Shown piece by piece: positions 23,725-35,815 of a DNA stretch of 64,000 nucleotides. The notes below the pieces were generated by a model that had not been told where the DNA came from, did not search any database, and saw nothing but the letters and a program-made list of their open reading frames with translations. Where the stretch lies: NCBI GenBank assembly GCA_002749535.1, contig MZZL01000041.1:93058-157057 (forward strand). Reading direction: 5' to 3'. The position numbers were made by a program, and so were the translations under genes. Every line of letters begins with the position of its first letter. Position 1 is the stretch's first letter. Source of the stretch: Apophysomyces variabilis (taxonomy: Eukaryota; Mucoromycota; Mucoromycetes; Mucorales; Mucoraceae).

Positions 23725-25859
23725 TTATTCAAACACAAATTGTGTATCACGAATCATATACATCCGCATGTTTCCATCATTAACATGGGATGCGATATGG
23801 AAGTCCAGATAATTGGGGCTGCAGTCGATATCGCCACTAGAGCATATCTCATCAGCACGTTCTTCAAGGAGGCTTGTCGCTTGCGAGTCGTCATATAAAC
23901 TACGTCATGGATCAACTTTGTTTAAGAGAAAAGCAATGCCATGAGCTTACTTTGTAGGAGGAACGTCCGCAAAAAGATGCGCCTGACAAATGAAGCCAAA
24001 AACCCCGACATGAGCTCGTTCCTTTTCGTCTACGTCACTTACCGCATGTTTACCATAGCTATATATACATAATTTTGATCCACGCGCATCTTTGACCAGA
24101 AACATCATCAAGTAGGAATAGCGTGATAAAGATGTATCACATCTTTCACATTTCATTACGGATATCGGGAATCTATATGAAGTGTCAATGTACTCTGATC
24201 CTTCCCCTTGTTAAATAGAGATCTACGTACACTTCGTCGCAGGGTTGGCACCATTTCACGCACCATTCTTTGATATTTCTTGGCTTGTAATCCATGATAT
24301 AAGCGCGAACCCGGTAGATGTCGACAGCCTAGAAGACTGGTTATACTCCAGTATCTTTTCACCCTATTTCCTTAGTCTTACTCTTTCACTATTACAAATG
24401 TCTTCGATAGCAACTGCTTTTCGTCTAGGTCCTCTTATTGCTGGGTGAATATGACAAGTTATAAAATAGCCGATCTTACAAAGAAAACAGTAACACCCTT
24501 ACCTGTCCGTACTTTATGTGCCATATGTTCATAGATTTCGTCCTGATGGCTTACACCCGTAAGAAGTTGATGATACGTATCTCGTCGCCTTCGATGAATT
24601 CATATGGTTCAGCCCAATTCAGCTGCGCTTCCCCGCTTAAAAAAAGGCTTAAAAAGGTTTCACTCACTTTTTGATAGATGCCACTAAAGGATCGTCGCTC
24701 TCCATTATTCTGATTTTTGGGTATCTCATCGCTGGATTTCTTGTGCCATGAACACGTATCTCAAGATTATCCATGTTGCTAATTCTTTTCACTGCGTTCT
24801 TGATCATGACAAAGTCACCTGCCTTTAATGTAGAACATTGTACCGCGTTTTCATCAAACAAAGAGCACTGTAACAGAAGGGATGATTCGATGCTGCCATC
24901 GTGCGTGTCATTCATCATTGGTTTTGGATTGCGAGTATAATCTGTCAGAAGCAGCGTACGTGAACTATAGTTACGGTTATAGTCCGCCACCGCAACAACC
25001 TAGCGACCAAGTTCGTTGCATGTTTACTCGATTTAATTCGCTTTCTGCTTCTTTACCTCTCCGATGTAATCAAAGAAACCGTTCTCGTTGTTTAATATAG
25101 CTTCTGTCGTTAACAGAGGTCGCTTGCTGGAAATGGCGGGAATTGCTAGCACCTGGCTAGTCTTGCCTACAATATCTGTATACCAAGTTTTTAGTAGTCT
25201 TGCAATAACCCAATCTCCGGAGCGCATGGTAAAAGCAAGGTTTTTTGATCGTCGAGGAGAGAGATCTTCATGGTTAAAGACCAACCAAGTTGATGGCGAT
25301 CGACCGATAATCTGTAAGCGCCCATTAAACCGAGCAACCTGCATATTTAACGTCGCCGAAAACTCAATGTGAACATCACGAGGTTTGCTTTTTCTTTTTG
25401 TCCGTTATTCTCTTCGTTATTTACCTTGGCCTCCCTCAAGAAAATGATATTCCCTATTCCGTTGACTTGGGGAAGGCTCTCTTTCTGCGCATGGAACACC
25501 ATGATTCGAACTTCGTCATCCCTTGTCGTTCCTGTGGAAGGATCAACTATACCCATCGTATAAAAATAGTCTACAGACGTATTTAAGCCAGACAGCAATA
25601 GTCATCATCCGTAACATGCAATGAAGTCTCGAACTTATTCTACCTCGAAGCCCGCTTGATGATTGTCGAATGGGTCTGAAGGAGTTCACCACACCAACTA
25701 TATCAACATTCTCATTAACCCTGTCTGTAAGGTCGTCGATCAATCGAACACCATGACTCTATAAGCAAGGTTTAACATGGCACAAGAAAAAGAAGGGAAG
25801 AAACAGCTGCAAGTTAATCGTACTTTCAGTTCTTCACCGTAGTCAGGCACAGTTGTCAT
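23725..25859 (-). CDS. POT1: Protection of telomeres protein 1 (single-stranded telomere DNA binding)
   Basis: Binds the telomeric 3' overhang and caps chromosome ends. Eleven exons join in phase: 25824-25859, 25644-25758, 25425-25570, 25057-25338, 24668-24999, 24503-24588, 24382-24440, 24231-24328, 24043-24172, 23951-23982 and 23725-23899, giving 496 residues (S. pombe Pot1 is about 555). The first OB fold shows VDIVGVVNSFRPIR, YFYTMGIVDPSTG, FNGRLQIIGR and STWLVF in the family order. The second has GDFVMIKNAVKRI and IRVHGTRNP. The C-terminal part reads IYRVRAYIMDYKPRNIKEW with CQPC and later CERC, suggesting a zinc-binding pair as in animal POT1; the zinc role is inferred. Two donors are GTACGA/GTACGT and one acceptor (24589-24590) is an unusual AAG supported by phase. 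The gene diverges from the F-box gene. Confidence 0.85.
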
Positions 25860-26519
25860 GTTCTGGCTGATCCGAAATGTGTCTGTCAAACACAACTTGG
25901 AATGCCTTGCAAGCTGTGATATTTAATTTCCGCTGCGAAGTACAAGCAATATGACAATACGAGTAACAGCAAACAATAACAACAGCATGATTATGAGCAT
26001 TTCCAGCGGAAGCAATTGTAGGGAGCGTTACGGCAAGAAAAGCATTACAACCTTATCATTGGCGTGTCAAGATTACTATGGCTGACTGCACACGTTTATG
26101 TCAAATAATCTAGGAAGATGGCATTCTACAGTCGTAGAACGCAAATTTCATGGAGAATACCATGAATGGCCCGAGATATCGGATTAACTGTTCGTCTACG
26201 GTAGGATGACCGCTTCTCGAATATGTTAAAGATAGCTTTTATAGGCGTAAAATATCTCACATAAGTTAATGAGAACCATTTAACTAAAATCAACCAGAGA
26301 AACGACCCATAGTTTTAACACTAAAAATCTGGAATCCTAATGGTTACTCTGAACATAGAGATCACAAATTTACAGCTTGGAAGCTTTCCGGAAATGGTAC
26401 AAGAAGAATATGGATTTGACTCGATGTAACAAACTGGATTCGTGCAACCTCTGAACCCCCGCGCGCTTGTCGCGGAAAGTTAATTGTACACTTGAACATA
26501 AAACAGCCTAGATATCCCA
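25860..26519. promoter_or_regulatory. Shared upstream region of POT1 and the F-box gene
   Basis: The two genes start 660 bp apart on opposite strands, so this interval must carry both promoters. No specific element was recognised. Confidence 0.4.
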
Positions 26520-28265
26520 ATGACGGATTCAATACTTTTGGAATTGGAATCTGCGAAAGACCATTCAATGCACAAAACATCAATAAACGATTTACCACGC
26601 GAGATCCTGCAGAAGATCGCCGATAGACTGACACAAAGAACAGTACTTAATCTGGTCTATGTCTGCCGATCGTGGAATGCCATATTGACCCCTCTGCTCT
26701 ACAAGCACATCGAGATTTATTCAACGGATCAATTCCATCAACTGCACAACGCCATCTTGTCGACAGCCTCGAACAGGCAGCTTGGTAGGCTTGTGCACGA
26801 AATTTGGTTCTCGAAAGAATTTGACGAGAACGCACACATTTTACCTCTCAAAGAGGTTACTTGCCGTAACGAAACATCGTACTGTTCAGGCCTGTCTTCT
26901 TTTCTACTTGAATGGGAGGGCCTTCAGAAGATTCACATTGAATACCGACTGAAGTTACCTGTGGCTTTACCGTCGCAATTTCTCCAAAATCGGCTCCTTA
27001 CTTTGACAATGAGGATAGAAAAGATGGAAGAATGGATTGACCTGATTTCAAGTTTTCTCTGCCTCCAAGTCTTAGACATGTATTTTATTGCCAATGAGGA
27101 GAATGAAACGGAAGGAAAAGTATCCTTTGCTCAGTTGGAGACGCTTCAAAACAATCTTGTGCATCTCCAATCCCTCACTATGGAACATCTTCGGGTTAAT
27201 GGCGACATACCGAAGGAGATAGTCCCATGCCAATCTGTATGCAGCCTCTCACTGAGCGTGAAGGAGGGGACGAGGTGGGGTCAATATTTTGCTGAAAAAT
27301 ACCCAAAGCTGGAATACTTGGAGATAATGGACACTTATGAAATACCTGTTGATACGGATAACGAACTTCAACCGCTCGTCAGATCATGTTATCATCTTCG
27401 AACGTTTTTGATAGATAATGAGCCAGCCTACCGATCTGTGCTGCGCTCGCTTGGAGAGATAGGTATCCGGTTAGAATATATTTTTTATTTAGATAATGAT
27501 GCCTCTTGGCTATCTGAATCCATCCGACGCTTCCATAAAACACTTTCGACAGTCCATCTTTGCAGCGATGTTAGGTTGCCGATCGAAGAAATCCTGGACC
27601 ATTTAAAGACTTGTCCATCATTAGCGGATTTACGACTAGTTTGCGCTTCCGATACGCTGCTTATTGACTGGCTTCTGGACGAGTTAGGTGGTCTCCAACA
27701 TCTACATCTAAGTGGAGCCTATGTCGTAATAAAAGCACGCGATAGTGCAACAATACCTCATAAATTAAAAACGTTGACAATGATGGCGCGACACACGGAG
27801 GACAACGTTTACATTTATCTCTCGCGATGCTGCCCTCACTTATCCTCGTTAGACTGCTGGTATTACAAAGATGACCATCGACCGCGCAAGATATATTATC
27901 CAAACCCAGGGCTAAAGCATCTCGGTATCAATATCCGAGGGGATTGTATCTACCAGATAAAGAAGGTGGCTGAAGGAGAATCTATCTGGGAATGGAACAA
28001 AACTCATAAATCATTTGTTGAAAAGAAACAGAACAGAACGTGTACACAATGGTATCGGAAGCTTAACGGGAAGATAGTTGGACTTTCATCTTCTGCAGTG
28101 GCCAAGTTTTTCAACGATCAGGATGACAGAATCAATACCATCCAAACCGGGATAGCGCAACAAAATAACCAAATGTTTGAAGTGTCATACACGCTTCCTG
28201 TGGTATCTATTGTATGTCACTATGTAGAAGAAATTACATTAAACTGGGCATCCATATTTAATTAA
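26520..28265 (+). CDS. F-box protein with leucine-rich tail
   Basis: Likely substrate receptor of an SCF ubiquitin ligase. It is intronless, 581 residues. An F-box sits at about residues 22-65: NDLPREILQKIADRL, then VCRSWNAILTPLLYK, the usual order for binding Skp1. The rest is a series of degenerate leucine-rich repeats (for example LEYLEIMD, LADLRLVCASD, LKTLTMMAR, CCPHLSSLDC), typical of the many fast-evolving F-box/LRR proteins in this fungal group. The substrate cannot be inferred. The start is the first ATG of the frame. Confidence 0.85.
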   Translation: MTDSILLELESAKDHSMHKTSINDLPREILQKIADRLTQRTVLNLVYVCRSWNAILTPLLYKHIEIYSTDQFHQLHNAILSTASNRQLGRLVHEIWFSKEFDENAHILPLKEVTCRNETSYCSGLSSFLLEWEGLQKIHIEYRLKLPVALPSQFLQNRLLTLTMRIEKMEEWIDLISSFLCLQVLDMYFIANEENETEGKVSFAQLETLQNNLVHLQSLTMEHLRVNGDIPKEIVPCQSVCSLSLSVKEGTRWGQYFAEKYPKLEYLEIMDTYEIPVDTDNELQPLVRSCYHLRTFLIDNEPAYRSVLRSLGEIGIRLEYIFYLDNDASWLSESIRRFHKTLSTVHLCSDVRLPIEEILDHLKTCPSLADLRLVCASDTLLIDWLLDELGGLQHLHLSGAYVVIKARDSATIPHKLKTLTMMARHTEDNVYIYLSRCCPHLSSLDCWYYKDDHRPRKIYYPNPGLKHLGINIRGDCIYQIKKVAEGESIWEWNKTHKSFVEKKQNRTCTQWYRKLNGKIVGLSSSAVAKFFNDQDDRINTIQTGIAQQNNQMFEVSYTLPVVSIVCHYVEEITLNWASIFN

Positions 28266-30456
28266 AATAAAGGAAAAAAGCATCACCGGACCATCTTGGT
28301 TCTTTATCTCACCATAACCCGAACTGATTTCAGAGAAAGGATAGCATTAGAGGGACCAGTTTACACTAGAAGCCTGACCATTTTTAATGTTTGTTTAGCT
28401 GCCGTTACGTTTATTATCGTTTGAATGTTTTCTTGTTGTAAAAATGGAACGAAATCTCTGAAGCAGAGTTTCAAACCCCCCCCGCCAGGCACACCTCCTC
28501 CCAGCTGCCTGAACGTCAGTACAGTGTGTTAGAGGTTGCTTAAAATACTAGCAATAATAAGTAGTAGGGTAGAAGCGCAGGAACAAAGCACAGGTAGCGC
28601 CCTAGCAACCGATAGAATTTCGGAGACATCGATAGGCTATACAAGGTACGAACCCTGAGAATAACGGGTAAATAGTGAGCCCATAATATTATCCAAGTAA
28701 TAACTTTGCTTTAGAGAAGTAGAAGCTGTATACATGGGAGTACAAGTGGGAATGCTAGATAAAGTGCTGTCTGTTTTTGTTCTTCCTTGAAGCCGCTATT
28801 TAAGGTGAGTTCACGAATAAAAGAACGTTCTCATGCAATGTCCACGGCAAAAAAAGGACTGGATGTCATTTCAAGCCAGACGATGTGAAGCAATTACTGC
28901 TGTATTTCCGTTGGCTTATAATAAATTTAACCGCACGCCAAATGTGTGTGTGTCCTTAACAATCTTGTCTCTCTATTAGTATACGTTTGAACACAGCGTC
29001 TATGACAGACATATTTGCTCGAGACAGCTCAAACTCTATTAGTATACTGTATTTTCGAGTAATTTTGGCGCGCAAAAATATTTTGCCGGTATTACAACCA
29101 GTTTCCTGCAAGCTGGTTCGACCGTAGTACTCTTCAGTTGATATATAGAAGTCTTTATTCAGGAGAAAAGAATACGTCCAGCAATGAAGTAGAGGAACAG
29201 ATTCGTTAGAGATATTTTCTGACGCTTTCCAAGTAGGCCAAAGGGTCCTGTTGTTCTCAGTAGCAATTTGGTATGTGTATGCAATCTTGATGTTTGGGTC
29301 AAGAGAGCTGAGCTGCAATAAGTGGGAAGAAGATATTACGAAGGACAGTTAAATAGGCATTGTGTAAAATCTTCAGCAGTAATGAGAAGGGTCAAGTGCT
29401 TTGCAAAAGTGCAATGAGTAGTTGAATATATTGTCTAATTGACCTCCATGCGTTTTATATACGATAAAAATGCTCAATGATAGGATCCTTATATGGAGGA
29501 CTATTGCTTTGTTCCTAGAAACATGTATCTTCAGTGAACACTGTCAATTTGTCTCTGTTTCTTGCATATTCTATTGCCAACAGAACTAACTATTCCTATG
29601 CTAACTTTGTCATTCGCTCTGTATTTTTTCAACGTAAGATCAAAGTCCATAAGCTATGTTATACGAGGCAGATACATAGGCTTCAAACATTCATTCTGCT
29701 CTTTTTCTTTTGCCTATTTGAAATAGTTTTCCACAAGCGATACTGGCTTATTTATGTTCTTATGTCTCCAAATTGTTTTTCACGTTTTAAACTATTAATC
29801 TTACTTGGTGCATCTTTATTTCACAACACCATATCATATCAGTCACTTACGTACACCTCTTGAATATCTTACATTAAAACGAAGACTTCATTTTTAGCAA
29901 TATCTTATGTTAACGTAAAACATATGCTAGAAGTCGCCACAAATTCATTTCCTGCAGCCGCACGCGGCTGTAACGGAAGGAGCGAAGCGAGTGCAGAAGG
30001 ACTAGTACCAAGTACCTTTTTTTGCGGAAACATTTGCACTGCTCGAAAGAGTTTTTACCGCAGTCTCAACGTCGCTCTCTGCCGTGTTATGCAAAATCAG
30101 CTATTCCCGTGGTCGCTTCCCTACCTGTGTCTCAAATCAAATCCACCTCTGGCTAAAATTGTTCTATCATTGTCGTCTGTCGTCGTAGTTAGCATGCTTT
30201 TCTCTTGTCTGTACATTCACCCTGTATTTGAGCTGTCTCGAGCAAATATGTCTGTCACAGACGCTGTGTTCAAATAGAGACGTTAAATAAAACCAACAAA
30301 TTTAAACGTAATGCAAAGCGTTTTCCCCAATCGCCAGCTACTGGTAAATCACTTTTGAAAAGGAAATCACAGGCCCAGAGTGACTGTTCCAACTATATTA
30401 AAAAAAAAGGACTTCCTTTCCCGAAACTTCTCATTGCAAAATACGTACACGTCGCC
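28266..30456. other. Gene-free region holding an inverted-repeat pair
   Basis: No gene supported. A run of nine C occurs near 28477-28486. The only structured signal is the 48-bp inverted repeat pair described as a putative element at 28986-30274. Confidence 0.5.
28986..30274. mobile_element. Putative non-autonomous DNA transposon with 48-bp inverted ends
   Basis: The segments 28986-29033 and 30227-30274 are inverted copies with one mismatch in 48. The interior (about 1.2 kb) has no transposase. At the left end a 14-bp direct repeat (CTCTATTAGTATAC, 28971-28984 and 29034-29047) flanks the repeat arm. No clean target-site duplication is visible at both outer ends, so the boundaries are provisional. 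Confidence 0.5.
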
Positions 30457-32323
30457 ATGAAGTTAACAGTATCTGCTCTATCCGAATGGCACACGGAATC
30501 TCCTTCAGAAATCACTGAAATCAATGCCTCCAAAAAAGAAATATCGCATATTGATGATATCTCTGTTTGCGCTCAAGTACGCAAAATTAACCTTTCCAAT
30601 AACAATCTTTGCAGCCATGACGCTCTTACTGGTCTTCGTCAACTAAGAGACATTACATGGCTTAATCTGTCTCACAATAAACTTGAAACTTTCAATGGTT
30701 TACAAAATTTCAAGGCACTGCGAGGTAAGCCCGGCTCGCCAAAAAAAAAATTATGTTACTGTGAGCTTATGCTGAAGAACTTTCTATTTCTTTCGTTCAG
30801 TGCTTAACATTAGTCACAACCATCTGAGCTGTATCAGTGAGCATGCCGCCAGTTTAGAAGGTTTAAAGGCGCTTATTTTAAACCATAACCAAATCAAGAA
30901 AGTAGAAAACATATTTGATCTGACAGGTGTCAATACGATAGGTAAGCTTGACTTTAATTGCCTGCAATACTTCTTTCCTGACATTCGAATTATATTTGCA
31001 TGTAGTATTATCTCATAATGAGATTGAGGAGCTCCCTGTTATGCCCAAATTGGTCAACCTTACGAAACTATCAGCAGCACACAACAAACTGGAACAAGTA
31101 CCAGATTTATCAACCAACACATCCTTAAAAGAAGTTAGACTCAATGATAATGCCATCACAATGATACCCGATACAATGCGCCAATGTAGCGCGCTAGAGA
31201 TCCTTGACTTTGGCAACAATATGCTCAAGGAATGGAGGTAAATGGATTGTGAAAGGTCTTACTTAAGCGTGCTTTGCTGAGTTATCCTCTAGACATGTGG
31301 CTGCTTTGGGTTCGTTATTAAAACTACATAATCTGAACCTTAAAGGGAATCCTATTACAGAAAAAGAGAATTACAAAGAAAAGGTGAGAAGAGGGGAGGA
31401 AATGGCCAGGATAGTAGCGCTGAGACACATATACATACGGTCGTCTTTAGATTCTTCAACTCATACCTTCATTACGCGTATTGGATGGAGAGCGATTTGA
31501 TGAGAAGTTTCTTGAGCGTAAACGCAAACAGCAGGAAAATCCTAAACTGATGGAGAAAAAGGAACGCTTAAAGAAGATGAAGAAAATGAAAGAGGAAATG
31601 AAAGCAAGCGGCGAGGATGGGGTCACGGCGAAAAAACCTAGACACAGAAAACTGAAAATGCTCGAGCAGGAAGACGGGAACGATGAGAAAGCGGCTGCAG
31701 AACTCGCAAGCAAACGGAAACGAGTAGACACAGAGGATAGTGCAAAAGAAATTAAGCAAAAGAAAATGAAGAAAGAGGAGGTTTCAAGCGGTAAAGTAGT
31801 TGTTTCTGCTAAGCAAGAAAAACCGCAGGAACACAAGTCATCCAAGACAGCAATAGATAGAAGCACGCCTGTAGCAGGTCAAACCAAGCGAAGGCATGAG
31901 TTTACCAACGAAGAAGGAGCGACGGACGTCAAGAAAAAGAGCAAATTACAAAGAGAAGCCAAATCAGAAGGAAGTCTGAAAAATGCAGTGGAAATGGAAA
32001 GGAAGAAACCTTCGAAAGCCAAGGCTAAGAAGAAGGATTTGGCAAATGAACCGAAAGCCAAAAAGACAGATAAAGATAGCTTCTTTGCCGAGAACACGAG
32101 CGGCAATGCAGAACCCCCAATGTCGGAACCGAAACCAGTGCCTGAACCAGTAGCTACAGTAGCCCAAGCTAATACAGGAGTAGTTGCAGTAGTGAACAAA
32201 TCCAAAAAGAAACCGTCAGCCAGAAAAGCCGATGTGGATATTGTAGCGATGTTGGAGGAGAAAAGCAAAGTGGAGGAGGACACTATTGGCACTGGTTTAG
32301 GTGTGGGCGGCTGGGATGAGTAA
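30457..32323 (+). CDS. Leucine-rich repeat protein with basic C-terminal tail
   Basis: Five exons in phase: 30457-30724, 30801-30941, 31006-31237, 31293-31383 and 31451-32323, giving 534 residues. Residues about 1-330 form SDS22-like leucine-rich repeats (VRKINLSNNNL, DITWLNLSHNKLETFNGLQN, ALILNHNQIKKVENI, KLSAAHNKLEQVPD, KLHNLNLKGNPIT), closed by a capping motif LIPSLRVLDGERFDEKFLER. The remaining 200 residues are extremely Lys/Glu-rich, with stretches suited to nuclear or nucleolar localisation, and end in a conserved-looking GTGLGVGGWDE. A nuclear scaffold or ribosome-biogenesis role is plausible but not proven; I do not recognise a named ortholog. The ATG at 30457 was chosen because the repeats start directly after it; the frame stays open upstream to 30355. 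Confidence 0.82.
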
Positions 32324-32834
32324 GTAAGCCGATTTTATAGTTTAGAGCGTTTTCTGTTACGATTTGTCTGCGACAAACGTACAATTGTTGAAATACAAGT
32401 TTTTGCGCGTTTTTAATCGATCTTCTTGGTACATGCGGAGAATATAGTCAAGATAGAGTAAATTTCTATTTGATAGATAGTATCGATCATGCCACTGTTG
32501 CCACGGGGAAAAGGCTGCCCTTTATTCGCGAAAGAGAGATGTGTTTGTATCATTGGGTGAAATGATTGACTTATCCCGTTTTGGATACTTTTCTGAGATT
32601 AGCGTTTTCATACAAATTGTTTTTAGAAACTCCATATGTGTCAGAACCAGTTGGGGATTCTCACCACAAAGAGTGAATCGAACCATTCAGCTGGAAGGTG
32701 TGACTATGACTAGTTTCATCGCAGCTCCGCTTTGTGTAAGCGTTCTCTTAGGACTTCCTCCCTAACGTGAGGCGCAGCTTAGCTGAGACCAACTTTTTTA
32801 TCTTCTGCTTTTTGTGCCATACTCTCCAGTTACC
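32324..32834. other. Intergenic region, probable bZIP gene promoter
   Basis: About 510 bp between two genes on the same strand. No open frame of interest and no specific element recognised. Confidence 0.45.
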
Positions 32835-34371
32835 ATGTCCTCTCAATCTCTTCAAGTAACTCCAACCTCGACCTACGATTCGCGTTGGAACATCAATGAT
32901 AGTGCCTTAGATCTACTTAATGCAGCCATAGCTAGCCATCACCAACCTCATTCGATTGCATCGGAAGAAAAAGTCTTAACTTTTAACGAACACATTCCGG
33001 CTGGACTGGAAACTAAAAGAGAAACGAAAGACTCACCAGAAGCACAAAGTAATTATCTCATTTTATGTCATAGTGTCTTTGTCTCATAGTATGTTATAGC
33101 TCCATCGACGAAGAGAAGAATTGGTAAAACCGAACAAGGTATAGAAAGATGGGCAAAATGGTCAAGTCGAGCCTTGTTTTTTAAACCTATAATATTTAAT
33201 AGATGAAACCAAAAAAGATTCACAGCAAGTGCCTTCTACACCAAAACGACCGGGACGAAAACCATTAGAGAAAACACCAGACAATGTAAACTTGCGTAAT
33301 ATCATGTCAGCGGCCAAGTTGTTAATAATGCTATCCTAACGGCAGGAACTTCTACAAGATCCTAAACAAAAGCGTAAAGCTCAGAATCGCGCTGCACAAC
33401 GAGCCTTCCGGGAACGCAAGGAAAAGCATGTCTCTGAGCTACAAGAACGCATTCGTGAACTGGAAAAGGCTTGTGCAGAAAAGGACGATGCTCTTATTCA
33501 AGAAAACAAGAGACTTAAAGAAGAACTGAAAAGACTTCAAGAAGAAAACTATGCACTCAAAGGCACGATGTTCACGTTTGAATTCCCTGTACCAACAGAC
33601 ACCGAGTCTAGCCCACCATCTACGAAAGGAGAAACTGCACCTAGTCTGAGTAACCATAGTTTTAGCAGCGGAAATAGCTGCAGCGGCGGAGAAGAAGGCT
33701 CAAGTAGCACCAGCAGTGATCACTCTCCAGAATCCCATACCGCGCATGAGGAAGATGCTGTCAGCTCCGTGTTCTCATCGAAGGATACGGTGTACACGTT
33801 TGGCCCATTGCCTCGAGAGCATGATCTTGATTTTCTGGCTGTGCCAGGAAACGGAACACCGGCAACACCCGCTCTGGGAGAACTGTTTCATGGCAAGGAT
33901 GAACTCTTCACTGGATATCGTGTACCTTCAAATGATGATTTCTTGTTTGACAGTGAGCAGCTATCGACTCTGTTCGGTACCAATGATTTATTTGGTTTTA
34001 CGACACCCGCTGCCCCCACCACCATCACCACCAGCACCACCAGCGCTGCTGCTGCTGCTGCCAGCATTACTGCCTCAACTTTCAATTCCGACCAACAATC
34101 ATTCGCATATTCTTCATCCGAGAATTTACTGGAACAAGCACAAGTGCCATCACAAGAAGCATGCGCGTATGACGTACGCGGGACGATCCTGCAGGCAAGA
34201 GAACAAGGACGAAACGCATATGAACTACGAGAACAACTTGAAGAATGCCCTGACTTCAATCTGGATATGCTCTGTGAAGATCTTAGACGAAAGGCAACAT
34301 GTTCCCAAGCATCCTATCTGCTCAGTGATAAAGATGTAGATGCATTTGTGAAGTGTTTTGGATCAAAGTAA
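32835..34371 (+). CDS. bZIP transcription factor of the Pap1/Yap1 (AP-1-like) type
   Basis: A likely redox- or stress-responsive activator. Four exons in phase: 32835-33048, 33100-33138, 33203-33285 and 33346-34371, giving 453 residues. The basic region at about residues 119-140 reads KRKAQNRAAQRAFRERK, with the Gln and Phe typical of the fungal Pap1 class, followed by a leucine zipper (ELQERIRELEKACAEKD onward) to about residue 185. A Ser-rich and then Ala/Thr-rich middle follows. The C-terminus carries Cys residues in EECPDFNLDMLCEDLRRK, then ATCSQ and VKCFG, like the C-terminal cysteine-rich domain through which Yap1/Pap1 sense oxidants and mask nuclear export. Whether the disulfide switch operates here is inference. 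The start is the first ATG after a non-ATG extension. Confidence 0.9.
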
Positions 34372-35815
34372 GCAACTAGTTAGCAACGGTTACTCACATC
34401 ATTATATAAGCAAATCTGACGAAATTAACCCAATATCACCTCTTTCTTTTTCATCGTAAATTTTAATAATGTTTCATTCAACCAATATCAACGGAATAAA
34501 GCGCAAGAAATAACAAAACATACAGTTGTTGTCCATTAACCGAAGGGCAAAAAATCATTTGCATCTTGATTGCGTTTATGCTTACGGCTCAAAGCGCATG
34601 TTCATGACTGCACGCTCTACCTCAGCGAAATTAAATCTCTACTAAATTAAGGATACTTGACAATCATTTTTCTGTAACATTGAACCTTTGTAGTCTCTTT
34701 TCTTCATTATATATAAAAGCCTTTCTCGAATGTTCATGGCAGCCATATGATCGCGATTCCAGTACATTACCAAGCATCATCCTTTTGCAAACTAACACCG
34801 TATGCATTCTTCCTTTTGGATTCTGACAACTGTCGGCGTTGTATCTTTGCTAACAGAAAGTAACCTCTTGACTATTTTTGCTCGTTCCCTTTGCCTACCT
34901 GATGAACGATTTAAGCATTGGTCTGTTATACCTAGAGCGTTCTTATTTAACTGGTAATACGGTAATAATCCTACTTTAGACCTCTGCTGTAAATTTCCAC
35001 TAACGGTTACATAATGTTGCGTAACGTACCTGGAAGAATCTATGAACTTTTTGTGGAGAGGCGGTTTTGACAGGACGTAATCCCTGCCAATCAATTTCCT
35101 TAATTGTCTACGACCGGAGAATATTACTATTGATTTAGTTAGTGTAACAATATATGCGATCTTTAGGTGCAGTTTTCTCGACATACATGCCATCACTATC
35201 ATTGTCATTTTTAGCAGCTCAGAAATCAAAGAACGTAATATGGTTTGCATGTAGACAAAACAACAATCCACTATAAGCTTTAATGTTCATGCCAATGGAA
35301 GTGTCGAAGAAATGCACCGTTCCATAGTCATTAAATATTTCCAACATTGATTTCTACATTTTAAGGATACGATGAACACAAGCGGCTACCAATATATGAA
35401 CGTGTCATGGAGCAGCAATGACGGCAACGGTGAGGCATTGAGTACGTACAGTTTATATATATGTAACTCGACTTACAAACGAATAAGAGAGCTTCACTTT
35501 CCTTCGTTCCTTTTCTATCTCGAGAACATTAAAATCAAACATTGCATTTTGGTTGTTGTACCTTGTGCATTTATTCACTCTTGTTAAAATGAGTAACAGT
35601 AGTTTTCTTTTTGCCACACGATAGATGAGGCAATGTATAAGAGTTTTAGCTGTTCTTGTTTCGCTTTCTATTCCTATTGTGGCTCTTCTCGTTCACAGCT
35701 TGACCTTTTTATTAATCTCTAACGTCTAATATGCGACAGGAACCATGTACCAAGTTGATAATGATCAAGGCGCGAAATAAAGATTACCATTTATTGTTGT
35801 AAACATTATATCATT
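34372..35815. other. Intergenic region between convergent genes
   Basis: A minus-strand frame of 159 codons (34792-35271) is open but has no recognisable domain and odd composition for a fungal protein. I do not call it a gene. The rest is AT-rich. Confidence 0.45.

Noticed and set aside
31456..32292. Long minus-strand frames opposite the LRR gene tail
   Set aside because: They are antisense shadows of a Lys/Glu-rich coding exon, which reads as Phe/Leu/Ser-rich text with no motifs.
33716..34339. 207-codon alternate plus frame inside the bZIP gene
   Set aside because: Overlaps the bZIP exon in another frame and has no domain; the bZIP frame carries the conserved basic region and cysteine-rich end.
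34792..35271. 159-codon minus-strand ORF
   Set aside because: No family, no splice context and unusual composition; length alone is not enough in AT-rich DNA.
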